Assembly (NCBI GenBank): GCA_017503735.1
Contig: JAFVSN010000052.1
Span: 124,001-188,000, forward strand
Reading direction: 5' to 3'
From: Lachnospiraceae bacterium
GTDB lineage: Bacteria > Bacillota > Clostridia > Lachnospirales > Lachnospiraceae
Length of the DNA: 64,000 nt
Below the pieces are notes generated by a model. It saw only the letters and a program-made list of their open reading frames with translations, did not search any database and had not been told where the DNA came from. Made by a program: the position numbers and the translations under genes. This document shows, piece after piece, positions 52,790 to 61,821 of the stretch (the first letter of the stretch is position 1; each line of letters opens with the position of its first letter).

Positions 52790-53516
52790 AGTATCAATAC
52801 CGAATCGGTTTCAATTTCGTATGATTCCGAATTTGACGGCACTTTTGTTTGGCCAGTACGGAGAGATTCATTATATCGGAGGAACGGAGGTATTGCCTCC
52901 GCCTTATACTCCGGAAGAAGAAGCGCAAATGATTGCAGCACTTGCAAACGATGAGGACGGGTCCGCAAGGTCGGATTTGGTAGAACATAATTTAAGACTT
53001 GTAGTTTATATTGCAAAGAAATTCGACAATACCGGTGTGGGGGTAGAAGACTTGATATCCATCGGAACGATTGGATTGATTAAAGCAATCAATACGTTTA
53101 ACCCGGATAAAAATATTAAGCTTGCCACCTATGCTTCCCGTTGTATCGAGAATGAGATATTAATGTATTTACGGAGAAACAGCAGACAAAAGTTGGAAGT
53201 ATCCATAGATGAACCGTTAAATGTGGATTGGGACGGGAATGAATTGCTTCTATCGGATATTTTAGGAACCGATGAGAATGAAGTTTATCGCGGATTGGAA
53301 GAAGAGGCAGACCGGAATTCCTTATTCCAGGCCCTTTCCTGTTTGAATGACAGAGAACGTCTGATTATTAATCTGCGTTACGGTCTTGAAAGCGGAGACG
53401 GAAATGAACATACGCAAAAAGAAGTTGCGGATTTACTGGGAATATCACAGTCTTATATTTCCAGATTAGAAAAGAAGATCATGAAGCGTTTGCGGAAGGA
53501 AATGATGATAGCCTGA
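52779..53516 (+). CDS. sigE: RNA polymerase sigma-E (sporulation, mother cell)
   Basis: A 245-residue sigma-70 family factor made as an inactive precursor. The N-terminal pro-region of about 31 residues ends in the cleavage context around HYIGG, removed by SpoIIGA. Region 2 has [15 protein letters not shown] and [20 protein letters not shown]. Region 4 has the helix-turn-helix [22 protein letters not shown] 52779 is preceded by AAGGAG inside the end of spoIIGA, so the pair is translationally coupled. Confidence 0.97.
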   Translation: MLFKVSIPNRFQFRMIPNLTALLFGQYGEIHYIGGTEVLPPPYTPEEEAQMIAALANDEDGSARSDLVEHNLRLVVYIAKKFDNTGVGVEDLISIGTIGLIKAINTFNPDKNIKLATYASRCIENEILMYLRRNSRQKLEVSIDEPLNVDWDGNELLLSDILGTDENEVYRGLEEEADRNSLFQALSCLNDRERLIINLRYGLESGDGNEHTQKEVADLLGISQSYISRLEKKIMKRLRKEMMIA

Positions 53517-53538
53517 CAGAAGTTGACAAAAGGTCTTA

Positions 53539-53568
53539 GTATAAATTAAAGCGCCATGGCACATCCTT
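53539..53568 (+). promoter_or_regulatory. candidate sigma-F/sigma-G promoter of sigG
   Basis: GTATA (53539-53543) matches the forespore -35 (GNATA). At 18 bp lies CATCCTT (53562-53568), near the sigma-G -10 CATnnTA. At 14 bp lies GGCACATCC (53558-53566), near the sigma-F GGnnAnA pattern. Transcription would start around 53573-53576, just after the left arm of the long inverted repeat. Confidence 0.55.
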
Positions 53569-53637
53569 AAAGTAACAGGAGAAGAGAAATTTTCCTTATA
53601 CCCTGTTAGTACAGGAGGAATGTGTCATGGCGCTTTA
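53547..53637 (+). promoter_or_regulatory. long-range inverted repeat hiding the sigG start codon
   Basis: The left arm 53547-53563 (starting TAAAGCGCCATG) and right arm 53621-53637 pair over 17 positions, 16 Watson-Crick and one G-U. The right arm contains ATG 53627. The loop holds the Shine-Dalgarno AGGAGG (53613-53618) and a smaller stem AACAGG/CCTGTT. Only transcripts that begin upstream of 53547, i.e. read-through from spoIIGA-sigE, carry the left arm. Confidence 0.75.
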
Positions 53638-54421
53638 TAAAGTTGAAATTTGTGGTGTAAATACAGCGAAATTGCCGCTTTTAAGTAATGAAGAAAAGGA
53701 AGCCTTGTTTTTACGTATCAAACAAGGAGATAAAATGGCGAGAGAACAGTATATCCGGGGGAATTTAAGACTGGTACTCAGTATCATTCAACGTTTTTCC
53801 GGGAACAACGAAAATGTAGATGATTTATTTCAAATCGGCTGTATCGGTCTTATGAAAGCAATTGATAATTTTGATATAACTCAGGGAGTAAAGTTTTCCA
53901 CGTATGCGGTACCGATGATTATCGGTGAAATCAGAAGGTATTTGCGGGATAACAATTCCATTCGTGTCAGCCGGTCGTTAAGAGATGCAGCGTATAAGGC
54001 AATCTATGCCAAAGAGCTGTTAACAAAAGAATTGAACCGAGATCCGACGATTACGGAAATTTCAGAGAAAACAGGTCTGACACCGGAAGAAATTAATGAA
54101 GCGTTTGATGCCATACAAACTCCCGTATCCTTATATGAGCCGGTCTATAAAGAGGGCGGAGATGCGTTGTATATTATGGATCAGGTATGCGACAAAAAGA
54201 ATAGGGAAGATGTATGGATAGAAGAAATATCTTTAAAAGATGCCATGAACCGGTTGCCGGCCAGGGAAAAGTTGATTATTGATTTGCGCTTTTTTCACGG
54301 AAAAACCCAAATGGAGGTGGCAGAGGAGATTCATATCTCCCAGGCACAGGTGTCCCGCTTGGAAAAGAATGCACTAAAAGGAATGAAAGCTTATTTATCC
54401 GATCGAAGAAAAGAGAAATAA
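53627..54421 (+). CDS. sigG: RNA polymerase sigma-G (sporulation, late forespore)
   Basis: A 264-residue sigma factor. It starts YKVEICGVNTAKLPLL, the sigma-G-specific N-terminus. Region 2 has DDLFQIGCIGLMKAIDNFD and KFSTYAVPMIIGEIRRYLRD, then NNSIRVSRSLRD. Region 4 has the HTH TQMEVAEEIHISQAQVSRLE. It follows sigE by 110 bp, the order found across spore-formers. Regulation is discussed at the leader inverted repeat. Confidence 0.97.
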   Translation: MALYKVEICGVNTAKLPLLSNEEKEALFLRIKQGDKMAREQYIRGNLRLVLSIIQRFSGNNENVDDLFQIGCIGLMKAIDNFDITQGVKFSTYAVPMIIGEIRRYLRDNNSIRVSRSLRDAAYKAIYAKELLTKELNRDPTITEISEKTGLTPEEINEAFDAIQTPVSLYEPVYKEGGDALYIMDQVCDKKNREDVWIEEISLKDAMNRLPAREKLIIDLRFFHGKTQMEVAEEIHISQAQVSRLEKNALKGMKAYLSDRRKEK

Positions 54422-54466
54422 GATGTCGTTTTTTGTTAAGATTTCTTGGCAAAGGAGGGCTTTTAC

Positions 54467-54495
54467 TTGACAGCAAAAGTACAAAGTGCTAAGAT
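54467..54495 (+). promoter_or_regulatory. sigma-A promoter of the Mrp operon
   Basis: TTGACA (54467-54472), 17 bp, TAAGAT (54490-54495). It is 52 bp before ATG 54548. No terminator was seen between sigG and this promoter. Confidence 0.75.
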
Positions 54496-54547
54496 GAGTT
54501 GGGTTTTATCCTTGACGGGTGGGAAATGATTTCTTGAGGTGAGCGGT

Positions 54548-55018
54548 ATGCTGGTTGTTCTGTTTTTATTATGGTTGGTTTTTAACGGAAAGGTAACGTT
54601 GGAGATTGTTTTGTTCGGTATCGGATTATCGATAGCGGTGTATTTGTTTTGTTGGAGATTTTTAGAATATAGCCCGAAACGTGAGCTGCTTGCTCTGCGA
54701 CTTTTGCCGCAGGGCATCGGCTACTTTTTTGTGCTTATTAAGGAGATTGTATTCGCTAACTTATCTACGATTTCTTTGATTGTATCTCCTAAATATGAGG
54801 TAGAACCGGTTTTAGTAACGTTTCGTACCGGCTTAAAATCAGATTTGGCGAAGACGGTATTGGCAAATTCGATTACGCTGACGCCGGGAACCATAACAGT
54901 AGAATTGGCAGAGGACGAGTTTAAAATTCATTGTCTGGATAAGGATATGGCAGAGGGGCTTGCGGATTCGGTATTTGTACGCTTGTTAAAAAAGATGGAA
55001 GAAACCGCAGGAATATAA
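54548..55018 (+). CDS. mrpE: Na+/H+ antiporter subunit MrpE
   Basis: A 156-residue membrane protein with two or three N-terminal helices. It has the family landmarks LEIVLFGIGLSIAVYLF, SPKYEVEPVLVTFRTGLKSD and LANSITLTPGTITVEL, and a soluble C-terminus. MrpE is needed for assembly or function of Mrp antiporters. ATG 54548 lies 6 bp after GAGGTG. It heads an operon of at least nine genes with overlaps or gaps below 25 bp. Confidence 0.93.
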   Translation: MLVVLFLLWLVFNGKVTLEIVLFGIGLSIAVYLFCWRFLEYSPKRELLALRLLPQGIGYFFVLIKEIVFANLSTISLIVSPKYEVEPVLVTFRTGLKSDLAKTVLANSITLTPGTITVELAEDEFKIHCLDKDMAEGLADSVFVRLLKKMEETAGI

Positions 55019-55030
55019 GGAGGCATACAT

Positions 55031-55360
55031 ATGGAAACAGCGTATTCGGTGTTATATATCAGTGCAATGATTGGATTTGCGATTTGTATTTTTTGTTGTT
55101 TGATTCGTGCGATAAAGGGACCGCGTACAACGGACCGCATTTTGGCAATTAATATGATAGGGACGTTGAGCGTTATTATTATTGCAGTCTTGTCTCTTTA
55201 TTTAAAAGAGAGTTTTCTTTTGGATATTGATTTGATCTATGCAATGCTAAGCTTTCTGGCGGTTGTTGTGCTCACAAAAGTATATATGGGGGTACATCGA
55301 GAAGAAGAAATCAGGGAATTGAAGAAAAAAGAACGAAAGATAAAGGAGGAGACAAAGTAA
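55031..55360 (+). CDS. mrpF: Na+/H+ antiporter subunit MrpF
   Basis: A 109-residue protein with three helices. The conserved RAIKGPRTTDRILAINMIGT loop lies between helices 1 and 2, and DIDLIYAMLSFLAVVVLTKV is near helix 3. The charged C-terminal tail (EEEIRELKKKERKIKEE) is longer than in typical MrpF. The stop overlaps the mrpG start (TAATG). Confidence 0.92.
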   Translation: METAYSVLYISAMIGFAICIFCCLIRAIKGPRTTDRILAINMIGTLSVIIIAVLSLYLKESFLLDIDLIYAMLSFLAVVVLTKVYMGVHREEEIRELKKKERKIKEETK

Positions 55361-55677
55361 TGGAATGGTTACGTTTCGCAATAATTGCGTTGCTTCTGGC
55401 GGCCTCTCTTTTGACAGCGATGATTTCGGTGGCCGGAGTGTTTAAATTTAAGTTCATTTTGAATCGTATGCATGCGGCTGCAATATGTGACTCTTTTGTG
55501 CTGTTGTTGGCAATGCTTGGAGTTGTGGTGGCTTATGGCTTTTCAATTGCCACGGTAAAAGTGCTTTTGATTGTGGTACTTGTTTGGATTGCCAGTCCGG
55601 TATCGGGACACTTGATTGCACGTCTGGAAGTTACAACGGACAAGCATCTTTCCGAGGAATGTGAGGTGCGGGAATAA
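55360..55677 (+). CDS. mrpG: Na+/H+ antiporter subunit MrpG
   Basis: A 105-residue protein with three helices. It has FKFKFILNRMHAAAICDSF, the MrpG/PhaG signature after helix 1, and a final SGHLIARLEVTTDKH. Both ends overlap neighbouring genes by one base, implying coupled translation with mrpF and the MbhD-like gene. Confidence 0.92.
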   Translation: MEWLRFAIIALLLAASLLTAMISVAGVFKFKFILNRMHAAAICDSFVLLLAMLGVVVAYGFSIATVKVLLIVVLVWIASPVSGHLIARLEVTTDKHLSEECEVRE

Positions 55678-55940
55678 TGCATATTATGGAAATGATCTTA
55701 TTGTCTTTTTTGGTTGTTTGTGCGATTGCGGTGGCTTTGTCAAAGAATCTTTTGACTTCCATTGTTATTTTTATGGCATACAGTGTCATTATGTCCATCA
55801 TCTGGATGATTCTCGAATCACCGGACCTGGCAATTACAGAGGCTGCGGTGGGAGCAGGCGTTACCAGTGTGTTATTTTATATTACACTGAAGAAGATTCA
55901 TGCCATGAAGGGGGAAGAAGACGATGAAATTGAGGAGTGA
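55677..55940 (+). CDS. MbhD-like (DUF4040) membrane subunit
   Basis: An 87-residue protein with three helices ending in an acidic tail. LESPDLAITEAAVGAGVTS is the signature of MbhD / DUF4040 subunits, equivalent to a part of the C-terminal region of MrpA. Here it is a separate gene, as in membrane-bound hydrogenases and archaeal-type Mrp operons. It overlaps the next gene by 17 bp. Confidence 0.88.
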   Translation: MHIMEMILLSFLVVCAIAVALSKNLLTSIVIFMAYSVIMSIIWMILESPDLAITEAAVGAGVTSVLFYITLKKIHAMKGEEDDEIEE

Positions 55941-56967
55941 TTACGAATATTCATGGTGGCGCAGACTGGTTCGTTTTGTAGATGGAGAAACATTGGAAGA
56001 TGCGGAACGGCGTGCGGAAGAGACAAGAGAAAGTCATGAGAAGATTCAGCAAAAGAATGATATTGAAGTAGAAAAACAGTTTGAGCAGGAGGAAAAGGAA
56101 GACAGAGAAGACAGAAAACGTCGTCTGGAAGCGGAGCATGAAAAAGAGGCGATGGAATTACTGGAAAAGTATAAAAACTGGCCGAAAGAGCATGGAGTAA
56201 AGATTTTCGGACGCTTGTATGCCATTATGGCAGTATTGCTTTGCATTGTAATTATTTCTACATTGCTTATAACGGTGTCCTATTTGCCGGAATTCGGTCA
56301 TCCGGAAAATCCGAACAATAACGAAGTGGTAGAAAAGTATAATAAAGAAGGATTGTATGAGACCGGAGCAACCAATGCGGTGGCAGGAATGATATTGGAT
56401 TATCGTGCTTTTGATACATTGGGAGAATCTCATGTGCTGTTTATTGCGGCGGTTTGTGTTATGATATTACTTCGACTTGAAATGACAAAGGAAGGAAAAC
56501 CGACGGATAAAAAACGCGCGGAAGAAGAAAACGATCGTTTGTATGAGCCGAAAAATGATAAGATACTGCAGTTTTCCGCAAAAATTCTGGTTCCGGTGAT
56601 TGTATTGTTTGGGATTTATGTTATTCTGAACGGTCATTTGTCACCGGGGGGTGGATTTTCCGGAGGTGCGATTATAGGTGCGGGTCTGATTCTGTATGTG
56701 AATGCTTACGGATTTGAAAAAGCAAAACGGATTATGAATCGGAGAAATTATGCTGTGATTTCTGTGGTTCCGTTGCTGTTTTATGCAGGTGCTAAAGGGT
56801 ATTCCTTTTTTACCGGTGCAAATCATTTAGATAGCGGAATTTCTGTGGGAACACCGGGAGAAATTCTTTCTGCCGGGTTAATTCTTCCGCTCAATATTTG
56901 TGTCGGAATCGTGGTAGCATGTACCATGTATCATTTCTATACGTTGTTCCGTAAAGGAGGAATGTAG
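55924..56967 (+). CDS. MbhE-MrpB fusion with charged N-terminal helix
   Basis: A 347-residue protein in three parts. Residues 15-85 are a highly charged, probably coiled-coil cytosolic helix (EDAERRAEETRE..., EEKEDREDRKRRLEAEHEKE). Residues 95-190 resemble MbhE or the end of MrpA (YLPEFGHPENPNNNEVV, TGATNAVAGMILDYRAFDT). Residues 218-347 are MrpB, with NGHLSPGGGFSGGAIIGAG. The charged extension is not part of either family as I know them and may dock a soluble partner. Confidence 0.82.
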   Translation: MKLRSDYEYSWWRRLVRFVDGETLEDAERRAEETRESHEKIQQKNDIEVEKQFEQEEKEDREDRKRRLEAEHEKEAMELLEKYKNWPKEHGVKIFGRLYAIMAVLLCIVIISTLLITVSYLPEFGHPENPNNNEVVEKYNKEGLYETGATNAVAGMILDYRAFDTLGESHVLFIAAVCVMILLRLEMTKEGKPTDKKRAEEENDRLYEPKNDKILQFSAKILVPVIVLFGIYVILNGHLSPGGGFSGGAIIGAGLILYVNAYGFEKAKRIMNRRNYAVISVVPLLFYAGAKGYSFFTGANHLDSGISVGTPGEILSAGLILPLNICVGIVVACTMYHFYTLFRKGGM

Positions 56968-56968
56968 G

Positions 56969-57340
56969 ATGCTTAGAAATTTGTTTGCAAATTATTATGA
57001 AGCGGTATCGGTTATTTTGTTCGGTATCGGTTTTACGACATTGTTACTGAATCGTAATATGATAAAAAAGATTTTAGGTTTGAATATTATGGATACGGCA
57101 ATTTATTTGTTTTTAGCGGCCAAAGGATACATATTCGGACGAAAGGTTCCGATTGTAACGGGGAGTGTTCCGGAACCGGAGAAGTATATTAATCCGATTC
57201 CTACCGGTCTTGTACTTACGGGAATTGTTGTATCGGTAAGTGTGACGGCGGTAATGTTGTCTCTTACCATTCGTTTATACAGAAGATATCATACGCTTGA
57301 TATTGATGAAATCACGCGTTTGGTAAAGGAGGAGAAATAA
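56969..57340 (+). CDS. mrpC: Na+/H+ antiporter subunit MrpC (NuoK-like)
   Basis: A 123-residue three-helix protein homologous to NuoK. It has IGFTTLLLNRNMIKKILGLNIMD at helices 1-2, and NPIPTGLVLTGIVVSVSVTA at helix 3. The stop overlaps the next start (TAATG). RBS AAAGGAGG. Confidence 0.92.
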   Translation: MLRNLFANYYEAVSVILFGIGFTTLLLNRNMIKKILGLNIMDTAIYLFLAAKGYIFGRKVPIVTGSVPEPEKYINPIPTGLVLTGIVVSVSVTAVMLSLTIRLYRRYHTLDIDEITRLVKEEK

Positions 57341-58833
57341 TGGAGTTTGTATGTAATTTTCCGTTTTTTTGCATCGTTTTGTCAATGGCAACCGGTGTAA
57401 TATCTTCTGTGTTGAAACCGAAGGCGGCAAAAGCATTATCCGTCATCCTTGTGTCTTTAAGTTGTATTTGTTCTTTTTTGGTACTTGGTTATACGATAAA
57501 AACAGGAAGTTCATTTACCTATATGATGGGACATTTTCCGGCTCCTTTCGGAAATGAAATTCGTGCCGGGATATTAGAAGGTGTTATGGCATCTTTTTTC
57601 TCCGTGATTATGCTGTTGTCTTTACTGGGGGGAGAAAAATATTTAAAGGTGGATATTGAGGAACCGAAACAAAATCTGTATTTTGTGCTTGTGGATTTAT
57701 TGTTAAGTTCTCTTCTTGCATTAGTATATACCAATGACTTATTTACTGCCTACGTATTTGTGGAAATCAATACCATTGCAGCCGGCGGACTTATTATGAT
57801 CCGCAGTAACGGACATTCCATGCTGGCATCCATGAAATATATGATTATGAGTTTGTTGGGGTCCGGTTTGTTGTTAATCGGTATTTCTCTGCAGTATGAT
57901 TTGACCGGTCATTTATTGATGGAAAACATACAGACGGCAATTGCAGGTCTGGCAAAGACCGGAGAGTATGCGGTACCGCTTACGGTGATTATCGGTCTGA
58001 TTAGTGTGGGTATCGCTATAAAAAGTGCATTGTTTCCGTTCCATGCATGGCTTTCGGATGCGTATGGTTTTTCTACGGCATCCTCAGCAGCCATTTTATC
58101 CAGTCTTGTATCAAAAGCGTATATTTTTTTATTGATTAAGATTGTTTATCGTGTAATCGGAACGGAAGTGTTTTGGAACAGTAAAATTACGAATGTGTTC
58201 TTTGTGCTCGGTGTGGCGGGAATGTTGTTCGGATCCATCAGTGCAATGAAAGAACATGATATGAGAAAGATGATTGCCTTTTCTTCTGTGGCCCAAATCG
58301 GATATATTTATATGGGACTCGGATTCGGAACGGAGTTAGGCGTTGTAGCGGCAGTGTTCCACATTATGTCGCATGCAGCAACAAAATCCATGTTATTTGT
58401 GGCATGTCGCGGACTTTCCGAAGTTTCGGGAGATAAGAAAGACTTTTCCGATTTGAAAGGGGCAGGTTTTCGAAATAGAATTGCCGGTGCGGCTTTTTCT
58501 GTGGGAGCATTTTCCATGGTGGGGGTACCGCTGTTTGCCGGATTTATTTCAAAATTATATCTTACATCGGCCGCTTTGGAACTTATGTCGGTAAAGATGG
58601 CGGTTGCAGTGATTGTTTTGGCAATCAGTACGATTTTAAATGCACTCTATTTTGTTCGTGCTGTAATTTCAATTTATACGCCGCGTAATGAACACTATCG
58701 GGACGCGTCGTTCCGACCGGGAAAAACGTTCTGCGGCGGAATGGTGTGCTTTATCGGAATCAATTTTGTGCTGGGCTTGGCATCTTATCCGTTAATTATT
58801 GCCATCGAACAGGGCTTACATATGTTTTGGTAA
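57340..58833 (+). CDS. MrpD/NuoN-like proton-conducting subunit 1
   Basis: A 497-residue antiporter-like membrane protein with about 14 helices. Key charged positions of the ND2/4/5 family are present: Glu in FVEINTIAAGG (helix 5), Lys in GIAIKSALFPFHAWL (helix 7), Lys in LVSKAYIFLL, and His/Lys in HAATKSMLF. It would form one ion channel of the complex. It is the first of four such subunits in the operon. Confidence 0.9.
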   Translation: MEFVCNFPFFCIVLSMATGVISSVLKPKAAKALSVILVSLSCICSFLVLGYTIKTGSSFTYMMGHFPAPFGNEIRAGILEGVMASFFSVIMLLSLLGGEKYLKVDIEEPKQNLYFVLVDLLLSSLLALVYTNDLFTAYVFVEINTIAAGGLIMIRSNGHSMLASMKYMIMSLLGSGLLLIGISLQYDLTGHLLMENIQTAIAGLAKTGEYAVPLTVIIGLISVGIAIKSALFPFHAWLSDAYGFSTASSAAILSSLVSKAYIFLLIKIVYRVIGTEVFWNSKITNVFFVLGVAGMLFGSISAMKEHDMRKMIAFSSVAQIGYIYMGLGFGTELGVVAAVFHIMSHAATKSMLFVACRGLSEVSGDKKDFSDLKGAGFRNRIAGAAFSVGAFSMVGVPLFAGFISKLYLTSAALELMSVKMAVAVIVLAISTILNALYFVRAVISIYTPRNEHYRDASFRPGKTFCGGMVCFIGINFVLGLASYPLIIAIEQGLHMFW

Positions 58834-58851
58834 CAAAGGAGGAGCATCAAC

Positions 58852-60321
58852 ATGGGAAAAGAGATTTTAATTTTGTTGCAGGTTTTATTTCCTGTAGCAG
58901 CAGGATGCATTTTATTTATTCTTTCAAGGGGAAAAAATAAAAAGGTACAAACGACCTATGTGATAACGATACTGGCGGTAGAGGCAGTATTGGTTTTATG
59001 TTCGATTTTTATGGAGAAGACAGCTGTAGAATGCTTTTATCTTACACCGGAGCTTAGAGTTATTTTTTGTAATGACGGTCTTTCTAAGTTGTTTTGCGGT
59101 TTGGTTGCTTGTGTTTGGCTGTTGGTAGGAATTTATTCTGTAAGATATTTAAGCGGAACCAAAAAGCCGGTTATGTTTTATGGATTTTATCTGATTTCCT
59201 TAGGGGTATTGCAAGGAATCGGCCTGGCAGGAAATTTGGTAAGTTTCTACCTGTGCTATGAATGGATGACACTTATGACGGTTCCGCTTGTATTTTATAA
59301 CCGTACAGCGGAATCGGTTCGTGCCGCAAGAAAATATTTCTTTTATTCGATAGCGGGTGCGTCGTTGTGCCTTGCGGGGATTTTTCTTTTGGCAGGAAAT
59401 GCGGAAGGATTATTATTTACGGGAAATTCTTTGAATGAAATCGTGAATCAAAAAGAAGTGTTGATAGCAGGTGTATTATTGGTATTGGGGTTTGGTACCA
59501 AGGCAGGTATGTTTCCGATGCATGGGTGGCTTCCTACGGCACATCCGGTTGCACCGGCACCGGCATCTGCCGTTCTTTCCGGTATTATTACAAAAGCGGG
59601 AGTACTGGGTGTAATACGCAGTTTGTATTATGTTGTCGGAATGGAGTTTTTCAGAGGAACTTATGTACAGACCGTGTTTTTAACCTTATCTTTAATTACG
59701 GTATTTATGGGGTCCATGCTTGCTTATAAAGAAAAGGTGTTAAAGAAACGTATGGCATATTCCACCGTGAGTCAGGTCTCGTATGTATTGTTCGGTCTTG
59801 CATTGTTTACACCGGCGGGGATGGCGGCGGCTTTGCTTCATATGGTTTTTCATTCTGTAATTAAAAATACATTATTCCTGTTTGCCGGAACAGTGATTCA
59901 CGAAACAGGCGAAGAAAGAGTTGAAGGATTGCGAGGATTCGGCAAGGCAATGCCTATTACTTTTTGGAGTTTTACGTTTGCTGCATTGGCGTTGGTGGGA
60001 ATTCCTCCGATGTCGGGATTTGTCAGTAAGTGGTATCTTGCGAAGGGGGCGTTGTCGGCATCCGTAGGTGCATTTTCTTATTTGGGTCCTGCGGTGTTAC
60101 TTGTAAGTGCTCTGCTCACGGCAGGATATTTGCTTTCCATTACCGCAGATGGATTTTTTCCGGGAAAAGATTTTGTGATGCCGATAGAGAAACCTCATGA
60201 AGCAGGTGCATCCATGTTGATTCCGCAAGGGATTTTTGCACTTGCCACATTGATTCTTGGTTTGGCGGCATCCCCGTTATATCGATTTGTTTCGGCGTTG
60301 GGAAACGGGTTGTTAAAGTAG
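58852..60321 (+). CDS. ND4/ND5-like proton-conducting subunit 2
   Basis: A 489-residue paralogue of the preceding gene. It has CYEWMTLMTVPLV (Glu, helix 5), FGTKAGMFPMHGWLPTAHP (Lys, helix 7), GIITKAGVLGVIR and HSVIKNTLFLFAG. The WLPTAHPxAPxPxSA motif is closer to MrpA/NuoL-type subunits than to NuoN. RBS AAAGGAGG. Confidence 0.88.
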   Translation: MGKEILILLQVLFPVAAGCILFILSRGKNKKVQTTYVITILAVEAVLVLCSIFMEKTAVECFYLTPELRVIFCNDGLSKLFCGLVACVWLLVGIYSVRYLSGTKKPVMFYGFYLISLGVLQGIGLAGNLVSFYLCYEWMTLMTVPLVFYNRTAESVRAARKYFFYSIAGASLCLAGIFLLAGNAEGLLFTGNSLNEIVNQKEVLIAGVLLVLGFGTKAGMFPMHGWLPTAHPVAPAPASAVLSGIITKAGVLGVIRSLYYVVGMEFFRGTYVQTVFLTLSLITVFMGSMLAYKEKVLKKRMAYSTVSQVSYVLFGLALFTPAGMAAALLHMVFHSVIKNTLFLFAGTVIHETGEERVEGLRGFGKAMPITFWSFTFAALALVGIPPMSGFVSKWYLAKGALSASVGAFSYLGPAVLLVSALLTAGYLLSITADGFFPGKDFVMPIEKPHEAGASMLIPQGIFALATLILGLAASPLYRFVSALGNGLLK

Positions 60322-60339
60322 GACGGAAAGGAGAACGAG

Positions 60340-61821
60340 ATGAGTCAATACATAATGTTGATTCCGATTGCCCTGCCGATTTTGTGCGGCGCGGTAATTC
60401 CGTTGTTTCATTTTAATAGCGCAAAGAAGCGACGCCTGTACGTCGGCGGAGTAACCATTTTGAATACGCTGCTTATGTTGGCAGTGATGTTTTGCGTGCG
60501 CCCGGAAGGCGATTTTATGTTACTTAATATGGCCGGGAAATTATCCGTTTCGTTCCATGTGGACGGACTTGGGTGCGTGTTTGGTACTTTGATTGCGGTG
60601 CTGTGGCCGATTGCAACATTTTATGCGTTTGAATACATGAAACATGAAGGCCGGGAAAACACTTTTTTTACCTTTTTTACCATGACATACGGAATTACGG
60701 TAGGGATTGCGTTTGCTTCTAATTTAATGACATTATATTTGTTTTATGAGTTGCTTACTTTTGTGACGCTTCCTTTGGTAATGCACGGAATGAGTAAAAA
60801 ATCCGTGTTTGCGGGAAGACGTTATGTAACCTATTCCGTAGGCGGAGCTGCGTTTGCGTTTATCGGAATTGCGTTTATTCTTACCTTTGGTGACAGTATA
60901 CATTTTGTATACGGAGGAGTACTAAACGGAACCTATACCAATGTACAAGAGCAGTTGTTAAGAGTAGCCTATGTAGTTACGGCGTTCGGTTTTGGCGTAA
61001 AAGCAGCCGTTTTTCCGTTTTATCGCTGGCTTCCGACCGCATCGGTGGCACCGACACCGGTAACGGCATTGTTGCATGCGGTGGCGGTTGTAAAAGCCGG
61101 AGCTTTTGCGATTCTTCGTATTACATATTATAGTTTCGGAACCGGGTTGCTTGCCGGAAGCTTTGCACAGTATATTCTGATGGGAGCGGCTTTGATTACG
61201 ATTTTATTCGGTTCTGCCATGGCATTAAAGGAGACGCATTTAAAGCGTCGTTTGGCCTATTCCACCATTAGTAATTTGTCATACATTGTGTTCGGAGCAT
61301 CTCTTATGACACCGGCAGGCTTTACCGGGGCGTTAACTCATATGATAGTACACGGTGCGATCAAGATTACTTTGTTTTTCTGTGCCGGTGCAGTGTTATA
61401 TAAGACCGGAAAAGAATATGTGTATGACTTGAAGGGAATGGGCAAACAGATGCCTGTTACATTTTCCTGCTTTACTCTGGCGTCCGCAGCATTGGTAGGC
61501 GTTCCTCCGTTGCCGGGATTTTTGAGTAAATGGAATCTTGCGGGGGCGGCATTGAAGGCTGGAAACGGCTTGGCGGTAGCAGGCGTGGTTGTACTGCTTA
61601 TTTCCGCAATGTTGACGGCAGTTTATTTGTTTTCTGTTGTAATCAGTTCCTGCTTTCCGTCTAAGAACGGTACACAACCGGAGTGTGTACGATGTGAAGC
61701 AAATTCCTATATGACGGTTCCGCTTGTTTTGTTATGTGTGACGGTTGTATTGCTGGGTGTGTTTTCCCATTCTTTGACGGAAGTTTTTTCAAGGATTGCG
61801 GAAGGGGGTAGTATGTTATGA
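60340..61821 (+). CDS. MrpD/NuoM-like proton-conducting subunit 3
   Basis: A 493-residue paralogue. It has YELLTFVTLPLVMHG (Glu, helix 5), FGVKAAVFPFYRWLPTASVA (Lys, helix 7), VAVVKAGAFAILR and HGAIKITLFFCAG. Replacement of the usual HxWLPxAH by YRWLPTAS is notable: the second helix-7 histidine is lost, as in many MrpD-type subunits. The stop overlaps the start of the next gene (ATGA at 61818-61821). Confidence 0.88.
   Translation: MSQYIMLIPIALPILCGAVIPLFHFNSAKKRRLYVGGVTILNTLLMLAVMFCVRPEGDFMLLNMAGKLSVSFHVDGLGCVFGTLIAVLWPIATFYAFEYMKHEGRENTFFTFFTMTYGITVGIAFASNLMTLYLFYELLTFVTLPLVMHGMSKKSVFAGRRYVTYSVGGAAFAFIGIAFILTFGDSIHFVYGGVLNGTYTNVQEQLLRVAYVVTAFGFGVKAAVFPFYRWLPTASVAPTPVTALLHAVAVVKAGAFAILRITYYSFGTGLLAGSFAQYILMGAALITILFGSAMALKETHLKRRLAYSTISNLSYIVFGASLMTPAGFTGALTHMIVHGAIKITLFFCAGAVLYKTGKEYVYDLKGMGKQMPVTFSCFTLASAALVGVPPLPGFLSKWNLAGAALKAGNGLAVAGVVVLLISAMLTAVYLFSVVISSCFPSKNGTQPECVRCEANSYMTVPLVLLCVTVVLLGVFSHSLTEVFSRIAEGGSML

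Noticed and set aside
53523..53545. Sigma-A promoter TTGACA...TATAAA before sigG
   Set aside because: The spacer is only 11 bp, too short for sigma-A.
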